A stretch of 26,774 bases of DNA from DAITAZ01 sp036824045 (GCA_036824045.1 DAITAZ010000048.1:1-26774); one strand, 5' to 3'. Shown: positions 6,687-15,908, numbered from the stretch's first letter. The notes: generated by a model from the sequence alone, not told the origin. A program made the numbers and translations.

Positions 6687-8153
6687 TCAGCGCGGCAGGC
6701 TCGTCGCTCCCATCAGGAAAGCGTCCACTTCCCGGGCGCACTGCCGGCCTTCCCGGATGGCCCACACCACCAGCGATTGCCCGCGGCGCATGTCACCGGC
6801 GGCGAACACCTTCGGCACGTTGGTCGCATAGCAGCCGACACCGTCGGTGCTGGCGCGCGCATTGCCGCGGGGATCCTTGTCAACCCCGAACGCGCCCAGG
6901 ACCGAAGACACCGGGTTGGTGAACCCCATGGCCAGAAACGCCCGCCCCGCAGGGAAGAACTCCTCCGATCCCGGAACCTCGACCATCTTGCCCCCTGCCC
7001 ATTCCAGACGCACGGTCTTGACGCCGGTGAGCTTGCCGTTCTCACCCACAAACTCCTTGGTGGCGATGGCGTACTCGCGCCGTGTATCGCCTTCCTTGTG
7101 GGAGGACGAGGTACGCAGGCGGATCGGCCAGTACGGCCAGGTCAGCGGCTTGTCTTCCTGCTCCGGCGGCTGCGGCAACAATTCGAACTGGGTGACGGAG
7201 CGGGCGCCATGGCGATAGCTGGTGCCGACACAGTCTGAACCGGTATCTCCGCCACCGATCACCACCACATCCATGCCGTCGGCACGGATGGGGTTCCGTG
7301 CGTCCCCGGCCACCTCCTTGTTCTGGGGAATCAGGAACTCCAGCGCGAAATACACGCCTTCGAGATCGCGCCCGGGAACAGGCAGATCGCGGGGGGTTTC
7401 GGAACCGCCCGCCAGCACCACGGCATCGAAGCTTGCCAGCACATCCGCGGCGGCCAGCGTTTCGCCGCCGTAATTCTTGACACCCGCGGGCAAGTCACCC
7501 GAGCCAACGCACACGCCGGTCCGGAAGGTCACGCCCTCAGCCTGCATCTGCTCGGCCCGGCGATCGATCAACCACTTTTCCAGCTTGAAATCCGGAATGC
7601 CGTAACGGAGCAGCCCCCCGACCCGGTCGTTCTTTTCGAACACTGTCACGTCATGGCCAGCACGGGCCAACTGCTGCGCAGCAGCCAAACCCGCGGGGCC
7701 GGAGCCCACCACAGCGACGTTCTTCCCGCTTTTCACCTTCGGCGGCTGGGGCTGCACGTAGCCCAGCTCCCACGCCTTGTCGATGATGGCGTGCTCAATG
7801 GACTTGATGCCTACCGGCGCGCTGTTGATGTTGAGCGTGCATGCTTCCTCACAGGGCGCAGGGCAGATCCGTCCCGTGAACTCGGGGAAGTTGTTGGTCG
7901 AGTGCAGGACTTCGATCGCCTTCTTCCAGTCCTGGCGGTACACCAGGTCGTTGAAGTCGGGAATGATGTTGTTGACCGGGCAACCGTTGTTGCAGAACGG
8001 AATACCGCAGTCCATGCAGCGCGCACCCTGGACTTTCGCCTCGTCATCGGACAGATGGAGCACGAACTCCTTGTAGTTGCCCAGACGCTCCTCAACGGAG
8101 AGCGAAGCCTCCGACAGGCGCTCGAACTCCATGAAACCGGTTGGCTTTCCCAT
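6687..8153 (-). CDS. gltD: Glutamate synthase [NADPH] small (beta) subunit GltD
   Basis: A 488-residue FAD/NADPH subunit that oxidises NADPH and feeds electrons to GltB. The N-terminal part has the two cysteine clusters for 4Fe-4S centres: ARCMDCGIPFCNNGCPVNN and GRICPAPCEEACTLNI. A dinucleotide-binding GSGPAGLAAAQQLARAGHDV (about residue 150) is for FAD, and VVIGGGDTGSDCVGTSYRHG (about residue 300) is for NADPH. The closing region has the usual FAAGDMRRGQSLVVWAIREG. Length is typical of the family. Its start lies 10 bases after the gltB stop with GAGGGATA as ribosome binding site, so it is co-transcribed with gltB. A clear terminator follows. Confidence 0.97.
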   Translation of the reverse strand: MGKPTGFMEFERLSEASLSVEERLGNYKEFVLHLSDDEAKVQGARCMDCGIPFCNNGCPVNNIIPDFNDLVYRQDWKKAIEVLHSTNNFPEFTGRICPAPCEEACTLNINSAPVGIKSIEHAIIDKAWELGYVQPQPPKVKSGKNVAVVGSGPAGLAAAQQLARAGHDVTVFEKNDRVGGLLRYGIPDFKLEKWLIDRRAEQMQAEGVTFRTGVCVGSGDLPAGVKNYGGETLAAADVLASFDAVVLAGGSETPRDLPVPGRDLEGVYFALEFLIPQNKEVAGDARNPIRADGMDVVVIGGGDTGSDCVGTSYRHGARSVTQFELLPQPPEQEDKPLTWPYWPIRLRTSSSHKEGDTRREYAIATKEFVGENGKLTGVKTVRLEWAGGKMVEVPGSEEFFPAGRAFLAMGFTNPVSSVLGAFGVDKDPRGNARASTDGVGCYATNVPKVFAAGDMRRGQSLVVWAIREGRQCAREVDAFLMGATSLPR

Positions 8154-8163
8154 CTTCTATCCC

Positions 8164-11100
8164 TCAAGCAGCTTGCAGTTCGTTCTGCTGTTTGCCGGCC
8201 ATCTCCCGCAGGGCCCGGCGATATTCGTTAGGCATCACCTTGACGAAGCGCGTACGGTATTTGACCCAGTTGTCGAGCATCATCTTCGCCCGGTCAGAAC
8301 CGGTGTAGTGCAGATGCTTGCCGATCAGGGTCTTGAGAATCGCTTCGTCCGCCATGGTCAGGTGGTTGATGTCCACACGACCGCTGCTCTCCAGTTCGCC
8401 GGTTTCGCTGTGGACCTCTTCCTCGGGCAGGGCTTCCAGTTCCACCATGGCCATGTTGCAGCGCTTGGCGAAGGAGCCATCTTCGTCATAGACGTAAGCC
8501 ACTCCGCCGGACATCCCGGCCGCAAAGTTGCGCCCTGTCTGCCCGAGCACTACGACGGTACCACCGGTCATGTATTCGCAGCCGTGGTCTCCCGTGCCTT
8601 CCACCACTGCCGTGGCACCGGAGTTGCGCACCGCGAAGCGCTCTCCACCTACACCGCGGAAGTAGCACTCACCCTCCACCGCACCATAGAGCACGGTGTT
8701 GCCAATGATGATGTTTTCCTCGGGACGGCCACGGAAGCCCGCGCCGGGCTTGACAATGATCTTGCCCCCCGACAGCCCCTTGCCCACATAGTCGTTGCCT
8801 TCTCCGGTCAGCTCCAGGGTGATGCCCCGGGCCAGGAAGGCACCGAAACTCTGCCCCGCCGTTCCGCGCAGCTTGACCTGGATGGTGTCGTCCGCCAAGC
8901 CAGCGTGGCCATAACGGGAAGCCACCTGATTGGCGAGCATGGTGCCGCAGGTGCGGTTCACGTTGCAGATGTCGCTTTCAATGATCACCCGCTCGCGCCG
9001 CTCCAGTGCAGGCTGGGCAGCAGCGATCAGCTTGTGGTCCAGGGACCTTGCCAGGCCGTGGTCCTGCTCCTCGGCGTGCAGCCGCTCCACCCCGTCGGGT
9101 ACTGCCGGCATGTGGAAGATGCGGGAGAAATCCAAACCCTTGGCCTTCCAGTGCTCCACGCCCTGGCGCATGTCCAGCAGATCCGCCCGACCCACCAGTT
9201 CGTCGTAACGGCGAATGCCCATCTGAGCCATGTACTCGCGCAGTTCTTCGGCCACGAAGAAGAAGTAGTTCACCACATGTTCGGGCTGGCCGGTAAAGCG
9301 GCGGCGCAGCTCGGGGTCCTGGGTGGCCACCCCCACGGGGCAGGTGTTGAGGTGACACTTGCGCATCATGATGCAGCCCTCGACCACCAGCGGGGCCGTG
9401 GCGAAACCCACCTCGTCAGCACCCAGCAGCGCCGCAATGAGCACGTCCCGACCCGTCTTCATCTGGCCATCAGCCTGAACACGGATACGGCCCCGCAGCC
9501 GGTTAAGCACGAGAGTCTGCTGAGTCTCGGCCAGCCCCAGTTCCCACGGCGTGCCCGCGTGCTTGATGGAGGATATGGGCGATGCCCCGGTGCCGCCATC
9601 GTGACCGGCGATGACCAGATGGTCGGCCTTGGCCTTGGACACCCCGGCGGCCACCGTTCCCACCCCGATTTCCGACACCAGCTTGACGGAGATGGAGGAA
9701 GACGGGTTGGCGTTCTTCAGGTCATGAATGAGCTGGGCCAGGTCTTCAATGGAGTAGATGTCGTGATGGGGCGGCGGGGAGATCAGACCCACGCCCGGCA
9801 CCGAGTGCCGCAGGAAGCCGATGTACTCGGACACCTTGTGCCCGGGCAACTGGCCTCCTTCGCCAGGCTTGGCGCCCTGTGCCATCTTGATCTGGATCTG
9901 GTCAGAATTGGCCAGATATTCGGCGGTCACACCGAAACGACCGGAGGCCACCTGCTTGATCTTGGAGCGCAGGGAATCACCCGCCTTCAGCGGAATGTCC
10001 GCCACCACGCGGGAGGTGCCGATCAGCCCGGAGAGGGTCGTATCCTCCTTGACCGGCTGGAAGCGCACCGGGTCCTCACCACCTTCCCCGGTGTTGGACT
10101 TCCCTCCGATCCGGTTCATGGCAATTGCCAGCGTGGTATGGGCCTCGGTGGAGATGGAGCCCAGCGACATGGCCCCGGTGGCAAAGCGCTTGACGATTTC
10201 CTTGGCCGGTTCGACCTCATCCAGCGACACGGGCGGCCCGGCCGGCTTGACTTCAAACAGGCCGCGCAAGGTCAGGTGACGCTTGCTCTGATCATTGATC
10301 AGGCGAGCGTACTCCTTGTAGGTGTCGAACTTGCCCGAGCGCGTGGCATGCTGGAGCTTGGCGATGGAATCCGGCGTCCACATATGGTCTTCGCCACGGA
10401 TGCGGAAAGCGTACTCCCCGCCCGCATCCAGATCGCTCGCCAGCACCGGATCGTCCCCAAACGCGCCCAGATGGGTACGCAGGGCTTCAATCGCCACCTC
10501 GGCCAAGCCGATGCCCTCCACCTGGGTGGGCGTGCCGGTAAAGTAGCGCGCGACGAATTCGGAGTTGAGGCCGATCGCCTCGAAAATCTGGGCGCCGCAG
10601 TAGGACTGGTAGGTGGAAATGCCCATCTTGGACATCACCTTGTTCAGCCCCTTGCAAACAGCCTTGGTGAAACGCTTGTGGGCTTCCTTGGCGGAGACAC
10701 CCGCGGGCAACATCGGCCCCATGGCACTGAGGGTATCGAAGGTCAGCCAGGGACAGACGGCCTCTGCGCCATAGCCGGCCAACAATGCGAAGTGATGAAC
10801 CTCCCGGACCGAGCCGGAATCCACCACCAACCCGGTGGAGGTGCGCAGCCCCTTGGTCACCAGATGATGATGCACCGCCGAACAGGCCAGCAATGCCGGT
10901 ACGGCTACCCGCTCCCGGCACACGCCGCGGTCGGAAAGGATGATCACATTGTAGCCATCGGCCACGGACTGCTCGGCAGCCTCCTGCAGACGGTCCAGCG
11001 CCAGCTTGCATCCCACTGCGCCTTCGGCCACCGGGTAGGTGATATCGAGCACCAAGGACTTGAACTTGCCTCCCGTCAGGCGGTCGATGTCGCGCAAACG

Positions 11101-12831
11101 CGCCATGTCTTCGGGCGCCAGCACCGGATTGGGCACTTCCAGCCGGGGGGTGATCGCCTCATCCGGATTGGAGATACCCAGGAGATTCGGCTTCGGCCCG
11201 ATGAAGGACGTCAGCGACATCACGATCTCTTCCCGAATCGGGTCGATCGGGGGATTCGTCACCTGGGCGAAGAGCTGCTTGAAATAAACGTACAGCGGTT
11301 TGTTCTTGGCGGACAGCACGGGCAACGCACTATCGTTACCCATGGATCCCGTCGCCTCCTCGCCGGCAGCTGCCATGGGCTGGAGGATGAACTTCAGGTC
11401 CTCCTGGGTGTAGCCGAAGGCCTGCTGGGCATCCAGGAGAGAAGGCTCTCCAGCCGGCACCGCCGGGGCTTCCGGCAGGCTGTTCAGGAAGATGCGGGAT
11501 TCCTCGATCCACTGGTGATAGGGCTCGGACGAAGAAATGGCCCGCTTCAATTCACCATCGTCGATGATGCGCCCCTGCTCCATGTCGATCAGGAACATCT
11601 TGCCCGGCTGCAGCCGCCACTTCTTGACGATGCGCTCCTCGGCAATGGGCAGCACCCCCATCTCCGAAGCCATCACCACCAGGTCATCGTCGGTGACCAG
11701 GAAGCGGGCCGGGCGCAGGCCGTTGCGATCGAGCGTTGCGCCAATCTGCCGACCATCGGTGAAAGCCACAGCGGCGGGGCCATCCCACGGCTCCATCACT
11801 GCCGCGTGAAACTCGTAGAACGCCCGGCGACCTTCGTCCATCAGCGGATTGCCCGCCCAGGCCTCGGGGATCAGCAGCATCATCGCGTGGGACAGGGAAT
11901 AGCCCCCCATCACCAGCAACTCCAGAGCGTTGTCAAAGCATGCGGAATCAGACTGGCCTTCCGCGATGAGCGGCCACAGCTTGTCCAGATCGGCCCCCAG
12001 CAGCGAGGAATCCGTAGCCTTCTGCCGCGCCTTCATCCAGTTCACGTTGCCGCGAACGGTATTGATCTCGCCATTGTGGGCGATCATGCGGAAGGGGTGA
12101 GCCAGATCCCAGGTGGGGAAGGTATTGGTAGAAAAGCGCTGGTGCACCAAAGCCAGCGCAGATTCGATGCGCGGATCCTGGAGATCAAGGTAGTACTCGC
12201 CCACCTGATGGGCCAGTAGCATGCCCTTGTACAGCAGCGTACGGGACGACAGGGACGGAATGTAGAACTGGCGGCCATCCTCAAGCTTCAGCGCAGCCAC
12301 CGCATGCTCGATGCGCTTGCGGATCACGAACAGCTTGCGCTCGAAGGCAGCCTGGTCCGCACAGGCAGATCCCTTGGCGATGAAGACGTGACGCGTCACC
12401 GGCTCGATGGCGCGTGCGGCGGCGGCCAGACCGGAACTGTCCCGAGGGACGTCCCGCCAGCCCAGAAACACTTGCCCCTCTTCGTGGATAACCCGGGCAA
12501 CGATGGATTCACACGCCAGACGGCCATTGACGGACTGGGGCAGAAACACGCATCCGCACGCGTAGGCACCCACTTCCGGCAGTTCGATGCCGACCTGGGC
12601 GGCTTCGGCCCGGAGGAAGGTATCCGGCAACTGGATGAGAATACCCGCGCCATCGCCGAGCAGCGGGTCATAGCCGGTGGCGCCCCGATGGTCGAGATTC
12701 TTAAGAATCTGCAGCCCCTGCTCAATAATGGCGTGACTCTTCTTGTTCTTGATGTTCGCAACGAAACCAACGCCACAGGCGTCATGCTCGTTGGCCGGAT
12801 CGTAGAGACCTTGTCTCAGGGGGAGCACCAT
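8164..12831 (-). CDS. gltB: Glutamate synthase [NADPH] large (alpha) subunit GltB
   Basis: A 1555-residue enzyme converting glutamine and 2-oxoglutarate to two glutamates. Domains in order: class II glutaminase whose nucleophile Cys19 follows an 18-residue propeptide (DPANEHDACGVGFVANI); a central domain; the FMN/synthase domain with EGGEDPVRF, EGGQLPGHKVSEYIGFLRHS and the 3Fe-4S motif C-x5-C-x4-C in GCIMMRKCHLNTCPVGVATQ; and a C-terminal GXGXG beta-helix region (GKGLSGGKIIVKPGAG, GGTVVVLGQTGRNFAAGMSG). The frame is open 57 bases further upstream, but I chose the ATG at 12831: GAGGAAGAG lies 8 bases upstream and the propeptide then has the family length. A promoter and terminator-like hairpin upstream suggest a controlled leader. 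Confidence 0.97.
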   Translation of the reverse strand: MVLPLRQGLYDPANEHDACGVGFVANIKNKKSHAIIEQGLQILKNLDHRGATGYDPLLGDGAGILIQLPDTFLRAEAAQVGIELPEVGAYACGCVFLPQSVNGRLACESIVARVIHEEGQVFLGWRDVPRDSSGLAAAARAIEPVTRHVFIAKGSACADQAAFERKLFVIRKRIEHAVAALKLEDGRQFYIPSLSSRTLLYKGMLLAHQVGEYYLDLQDPRIESALALVHQRFSTNTFPTWDLAHPFRMIAHNGEINTVRGNVNWMKARQKATDSSLLGADLDKLWPLIAEGQSDSACFDNALELLVMGGYSLSHAMMLLIPEAWAGNPLMDEGRRAFYEFHAAVMEPWDGPAAVAFTDGRQIGATLDRNGLRPARFLVTDDDLVVMASEMGVLPIAEERIVKKWRLQPGKMFLIDMEQGRIIDDGELKRAISSSEPYHQWIEESRIFLNSLPEAPAVPAGEPSLLDAQQAFGYTQEDLKFILQPMAAAGEEATGSMGNDSALPVLSAKNKPLYVYFKQLFAQVTNPPIDPIREEIVMSLTSFIGPKPNLLGISNPDEAITPRLEVPNPVLAPEDMARLRDIDRLTGGKFKSLVLDITYPVAEGAVGCKLALDRLQEAAEQSVADGYNVIILSDRGVCRERVAVPALLACSAVHHHLVTKGLRTSTGLVVDSGSVREVHHFALLAGYGAEAVCPWLTFDTLSAMGPMLPAGVSAKEAHKRFTKAVCKGLNKVMSKMGISTYQSYCGAQIFEAIGLNSEFVARYFTGTPTQVEGIGLAEVAIEALRTHLGAFGDDPVLASDLDAGGEYAFRIRGEDHMWTPDSIAKLQHATRSGKFDTYKEYARLINDQSKRHLTLRGLFEVKPAGPPVSLDEVEPAKEIVKRFATGAMSLGSISTEAHTTLAIAMNRIGGKSNTGEGGEDPVRFQPVKEDTTLSGLIGTSRVVADIPLKAGDSLRSKIKQVASGRFGVTAEYLANSDQIQIKMAQGAKPGEGGQLPGHKVSEYIGFLRHSVPGVGLISPPPHHDIYSIEDLAQLIHDLKNANPSSSISVKLVSEIGVGTVAAGVSKAKADHLVIAGHDGGTGASPISSIKHAGTPWELGLAETQQTLVLNRLRGRIRVQADGQMKTGRDVLIAALLGADEVGFATAPLVVEGCIMMRKCHLNTCPVGVATQDPELRRRFTGQPEHVVNYFFFVAEELREYMAQMGIRRYDELVGRADLLDMRQGVEHWKAKGLDFSRIFHMPAVPDGVERLHAEEQDHGLARSLDHKLIAAAQPALERRERVIIESDICNVNRTCGTMLANQVASRYGHAGLADDTIQVKLRGTAGQSFGAFLARGITLELTGEGNDYVGKGLSGGKIIVKPGAGFRGRPEENIIIGNTVLYGAVEGECYFRGVGGERFAVRNSGATAVVEGTGDHGCEYMTGGTVVVLGQTGRNFAAGMSGGVAYVYDEDGSFAKRCNMAMVELEALPEEEVHSETGELESSGRVDINHLTMADEAILKTLIGKHLHYTGSDRAKMMLDNWVKYRTRFVKVMPNEYRRALREMAGKQQNELQAA

Positions 12832-12920
12832 CTCGCTCTTCCTCGCAGAACACAACAAAACCGGGAATTCCCGCGAATCCCAGCACACCCGGCCACCCCG
12901 GCTGGCAGGCTATGGCCGTC

Positions 12921-12949
12921 AAAAAGCCGGAGCCTTCAGGCACTCCGGC
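12921..12949 (-). terminator. Terminator-like hairpin in the gltB upstream region (attenuator candidate)
   Basis: Read on the minus strand, GCCGGAG (12949-12943) pairs with CTCCGGC (12932-12926) and is followed at once by TTTTT (12925-12921). It lies 228 bases after the dgt stop but about 90 bases before the gltB start. With a promoter at 13046-13074 it would sit inside the gltB leader. It may end dgt readthrough, act as an attenuator, or end a small RNA. Confidence 0.65.
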
Positions 12950-13028
12950 ACCCGCCCGTCAAGGCGTCAGCAACCCGGCCATCTGGTCCGCACACGGCGG
13001 AAAACCGGACAACCCGGACTTTTGTCAC
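12936..13028 (-). other. Possible leader ORFs upstream of gltB
   Basis: A GTG-initiated frame of 30 codons (13028 to 12936) runs into the terminator hairpin, and a 7-codon ATG frame (12982-12959, MAGLLTP) lies inside in another frame. Neither has a clear ribosome binding site nor a run of Glu or Gln codons, so classical amino-acid attenuation is not supported. They are recorded only because they sit between the putative promoter and the hairpin. Confidence 0.15.
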
Positions 13029-13045
13029 AATTAGGCGAACGTGAA

Positions 13046-13074
13046 AATATACCTGCATCGCCCCTCTGACTCAA
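13046..13074 (-). promoter_or_regulatory. Putative sigma-70 promoter for gltBD
   Basis: On the minus strand TTGAGT (13074-13069) and TATATT (13051-13046) are separated by exactly 17 bases, a good match to the housekeeping consensus and the best promoter seen between dgt and gltB. Transcription would start near 13039, giving a leader of about 208 nt that contains the hairpin at 12921-12949. Confidence 0.55.
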
Positions 13075-13099
13075 GTTGACCCGTCGGCCCCGAGCTGAA

Positions 13100-13115
13100 T
13101 CACGGCGCCCCGTGA
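13100..13115. repeat. Small hairpin in the dgt 3' flank
   Basis: TCACGG (13100-13105) pairs with CCGTGA (13110-13115) around a 4-base loop, 62 bases downstream of the dgt stop. No T run follows. Possibly a 3'-end structure of the dgt mRNA. Confidence 0.3.
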
Positions 13116-13177
13116 CAGGCCCAGAGCAACAAAAGCAATATCGGTGCCAAGGCCCGGCAACCGAGCCCGGAACGACG

Positions 13178-14323
13178 CTAGATGTCCTCGACGGCGAACA
13201 GGCGACGGTGCTCACGCATGGCGTAGCGGTCAGTCATGCCGGCGATGTAGTCGGCGATGGCGCGGGGTTTGTCAGCCCCGGCGCGAGCGTGGTACTGGGG
13301 CGGCAGCAGGCGGGGCTCGGCCATGAAGGTCTCAAACAGTTCCTTGATGATCCGCTTGGCCTTTTCCATCATCCGCAGCACTTGATAGTGCCAGTAAAGG
13401 TTCTCGCGGAGGAACTCCTTGAGGACTTGCTGCTCGCTCCGCATCCCGGGGGAGAAGCCCACCAGGGGCCCGGCGGCGCGCACATCGTCCAGGGAGGCCG
13501 GGGCGGCCGCAGCAATACGGCGGCGAGTCTCCATGATGAGATCCGACACCTGGGCGTGAATCATGCGCCGAACGGTTTCGTGTATGAGCCGGCGCCCGGC
13601 AATGCCCGGAAACACGCGGCGCACCTCGGCCGCCGGCCGGGCGAAGGCATCCACCTGCTCCAGTTGTTCCAGCACTAACAGTCCGGAGCGCAACCCGTCA
13701 TCCACGTCGTGGTTGTTGTAGGCAATTTCGTCGGCCAAGTTGCACACCTGAGCTTCCAGCGAAGGCTGCAGTCGCTTCAGAAAACGCTCACCGAGTTCCC
13801 CCAGCGAGCGGGCATCCCGAGGCGAACAGTGTTTGAGGATGCCCTCGCGGGTTTCGTACATCAGGTTGAGGCCGTCGAACTGGCCGTAGCGCTCTTCCAG
13901 CGCATCCACGATGCGCAGGGACTGGAGGTTGTGCTCGAACCCACCGTGTCCCTTCATGCACCCATTCAGTGCATCCTGCCCCGCATGCCCAAAAGGAGTG
14001 TGCCCGAGATCATGGGCAAGGGCGACTGCTTCGGCCAGATCCTCGTTGAGGTGAAGCGAGCGGGCGATGGCCCGGGCAATCTGCGCCACCTCGATGGAGT
14101 GGGTGAGGCGGGTCCGGAACAGATCACCCTCGTGGTTTACGAAGACCTGGGTCTTGTACTCGAGCCGACGAAAAGCGGTGGAGTGAACGATCCGGTCCCG
14201 GTCCCGCTGGAACTCGGAGCGCTCCTGCGGAGCGGGTTCCTGAAAGCGGCGCTTACGGGAGTTGTGCTCACTGACCGCATAGACGGCCAGCTCAGGCACC
14301 ACAGCACCCGTCGATGGCTGCAC
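13178..14323 (-). CDS. dgt: Deoxyguanosinetriphosphate triphosphohydrolase-like protein (HD domain)
   Basis: A 381-residue HD-superfamily dNTPase that splits dNTPs into deoxynucleoside and triphosphate. Visible motifs are the family opening EFQRDRDRIVHSTAFRRLEY, KTQVFVNHEGDLFRTRLTHS (first metal His), ALAHDLGHTPFGHAGQDAL (HD pair), and DEIAYNNHDVDDGLRSG (later Asp). The length fits the shorter dGTPase-like subtype common in Proteobacteria rather than the 505-residue E. coli Dgt. The start is a GTG and uncertain: GTG at 14323 overlaps aroB by 32 bases, while GTGs at 14302 and 14299 would give a shorter N-terminus nearer the usual family start. Overlap with aroB indicates translation from the aroK-aroB-dgt message. 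Confidence 0.93.
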   Translation of the reverse strand: MQPSTGAVVPELAVYAVSEHNSRKRRFQEPAPQERSEFQRDRDRIVHSTAFRRLEYKTQVFVNHEGDLFRTRLTHSIEVAQIARAIARSLHLNEDLAEAVALAHDLGHTPFGHAGQDALNGCMKGHGGFEHNLQSLRIVDALEERYGQFDGLNLMYETREGILKHCSPRDARSLGELGERFLKRLQPSLEAQVCNLADEIAYNNHDVDDGLRSGLLVLEQLEQVDAFARPAAEVRRVFPGIAGRRLIHETVRRMIHAQVSDLIMETRRRIAAAAPASLDDVRAAGPLVGFSPGMRSEQQVLKEFLRENLYWHYQVLRMMEKAKRIIKELFETFMAEPRLLPPQYHARAGADKPRAIADYIAGMTDRYAMREHRRLFAVEDI

Positions 14324-15377
14324 GAATAGCCGATTCCGGGGCGTCGCCGAAAATCACCGCGCGACCGATCTTCTCCAGCAGGATGAGACGCATCTTGCCT
14401 GCTGCCACCTTCTTGTCGTGCCACATCAGTTCAACGTAACGCTCGCTGCCCAAGGCGGGGCCGACAACAGGCAATCCGGCGCGCCGGAACAAGTCACCTA
14501 CGCGCCCCACGGCACACGCGTCCAGCCAGCCCATGCTGCGGGAAAGCGAGACAGCCATCATGGTGCCGGCGGCCACCGCCTCGCCATGCAACCATTCGCC
14601 GTAGCCCATGCCCGTCTCGATGGCGTGGCCAAAAGTGTGTCCCAGGTTGAGGGTGGCACGCTCCCCCTGCTCGGTCTCGTCGGCCGCCACCACGTCCGCC
14701 TTGTTCTGGCATGAGCGCTCGATGGCGTGGGCCAGTGCCTCCGGGTCCCGCGCGAGCAAGGCTTCGATGTTGGCTTCCAGCCACTCGAAGAAGGGCAGAT
14801 CGCGGATCAGCCCATACTTGATCACCTCGGCCAGACCAGCCTTTAGCTCCCGGTCAGGCAGGGTGTTCAGCGTCGACGTATCGGCCAGCACTACCCTGGG
14901 TTGGTAGAAAGCACCAATCATGTTCTTGCCCAGCGGGTGATTGATGGCCGTCTTGCCCCCCACCGAGGAATCCACCTGGGAGAGCAAGGTCGTAGGCACC
15001 TGCACAAATGGGACCCCGCGTTGATAGCAGGCAGCGGCAAAGCCCGTCATGTCGCCCACCACCCCGCCGCCCAGGGCAATCAGGGGCGTACGCCGGTCGC
15101 AACGACTGGCCAGCAGCGCATCGAACACACGGTTGAGTGTCGGCCAGTCCTTGAACTGCTCGCCGTCGGGCAAGACCACCGGCACAGCTTCCACCCCGAT
15201 CTGCTCGAGACTGCGGGTGAGCTGCCCCAGGTAGAGCGGCGCCACCACCTCGTTGGTCACGATCGCCGCACGGCGCGCACCCAGGTGGGGCTGCAGCAAT
15301 TCCGGCCGGGCCAGCAGCCCCTGGCCGATGTGAATGGGGTAACTCCGCTCCCCGAGGGCGACGCTCAGGCTACGCAT
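14292..15377 (-). CDS. aroB: 3-dehydroquinate synthase AroB
   Basis: A 361-residue NAD- and metal-dependent enzyme that cyclises DAHP to 3-dehydroquinate, the second shikimate-pathway step. It shows the NAD-binding block LIALGGGVVGDMTGFAAACY, then VPTTLLSQVDSSVGGKTAIN with conserved Lys, GAFYQPRVVLADTSTLNTLP, ELKAGLAEVIKYGLI with the metal Glu, and LNLGHTFGHAIETG with metal His residues. The frame is open 186 bases further up inside aroK, but the ATG at 15377 gives MRSLSVALGERSYPIHIGQG, the normal family start. It overlaps the aroK end by 13 bases and the dgt start by up to 32 bases, indicating translational coupling. Confidence 0.97.
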   Translation of the reverse strand: MRSLSVALGERSYPIHIGQGLLARPELLQPHLGARRAAIVTNEVVAPLYLGQLTRSLEQIGVEAVPVVLPDGEQFKDWPTLNRVFDALLASRCDRRTPLIALGGGVVGDMTGFAAACYQRGVPFVQVPTTLLSQVDSSVGGKTAINHPLGKNMIGAFYQPRVVLADTSTLNTLPDRELKAGLAEVIKYGLIRDLPFFEWLEANIEALLARDPEALAHAIERSCQNKADVVAADETEQGERATLNLGHTFGHAIETGMGYGEWLHGEAVAAGTMMAVSLSRSMGWLDACAVGRVGDLFRRAGLPVVGPALGSERYVELMWHDKKVAAGKMRLILLEKIGRAVIFGDAPESAIRAAIDGCCGA

Positions 15378-15892
15378 TGCTGTTTGATATCCCTTTCCAG
15401 TTGCCGGGCGAGGCCCAGCGCGGTGAAACGCCCGCCTTCCACGACCCAGTCGGCCACCGATCGATACAGGGGGTCGCGCAGGGTATAGAGTTCTGCGATC
15501 CGCGCACGGGGATCGGCCACCTGCAGCAGGGGCCGGTTCTTGTCGTGGCGGGTTCTGAGCCACAGTTGCTCGGGCTCCACATGCAGATAGATGACGAGCC
15601 CGTGCCGGGCAAGAAGGGCGCGGTTGTCCGGGTTGAGGATGGCGCCGCCGCCAGTGGCCAGCACGAGCCCGGATTCCGTCGTCAGCTCCTCCAGCGTCTG
15701 GGTTTCACGTTTGCGAAACCCGGCTTCCCCTTCGATCTCGAAGATGACGGGAATACGGACCCCGGCCCGCGCCTCGATTTCGTGGTCGCAATCGACAAAG
15801 CGCATCTTCAGCCGTTGCGCCAAACGCTTGCCAATGGTGGTCTTGCCAGCCCCCATCATGCCGACCAAGTAGATGTTGTTATGGGTTTTCAC
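15365..15892 (-). CDS. aroK: Shikimate kinase AroK
   Basis: A 175-residue kinase phosphorylating shikimate at the 3-hydroxyl. Visible are the P-loop LVGMMGAGKTTIGKRLA, the Mg/shikimate-binding FVDCDHEIEARAG, EGEAGFRKRETQTLEEL, LATGGGAIL, and the lid region RHDKNRPLLQ. The frame stays open to an ATG at 15976, but that ATG lies in the loop of the pilQ terminator, and the extra N-terminal residues do not fit the family. The GTG at 15892 gives the expected MKTHNNIYLVGMMG start and the usual length. No Shine-Dalgarno precedes it; an extended -10 motif lies just upstream, so the mRNA may be almost leaderless. Confidence 0.95.
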   Translation of the reverse strand: MKTHNNIYLVGMMGAGKTTIGKRLAQRLKMRFVDCDHEIEARAGVRIPVIFEIEGEAGFRKRETQTLEELTTESGLVLATGGGAILNPDNRALLARHGLVIYLHVEPEQLWLRTRHDKNRPLLQVADPRARIAELYTLRDPLYRSVADWVVEGGRFTALGLARQLERDIKQQCVA

Positions 15893-15899
15893 GGCGGCG

Positions 15900-15908
15900 A
15901 TTGTAACA
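15900..15908 (-). promoter_or_regulatory. Putative extended -10 promoter of aroK
   Basis: On the minus strand TGTTACAAT (TGN plus TACAAT) ends 7 bases before the GTG start of aroK. Standard spacing puts the transcript start at about 15893, within a base of the start codon. A pilQ terminator lies about 52 bases upstream, so aroK-aroB-dgt needs its own promoter here. No good -35 is present. Confidence 0.45.

Noticed and set aside
8077..12219. A 1380-codon open frame on the plus strand opposite gltB
   Set aside because: It is antisense to an unambiguous gltB. Long antisense frames arise from strongly biased codon use in GC-rich genes; its translation resembles no family and has abnormal His/Gln/Gly content.
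12832..12888. A 19-residue N-terminal extension of GltB
   Set aside because: The ribosome binding site and the family propeptide length before Cys19 support the ATG at 12831.
12832..13177. A sigma-54 promoter for gltBD
   Set aside because: A TGGC...TTGC pair exists near 12970-12981 but the GG-to-GC spacing is three bases too short for the -24/-12 consensus.
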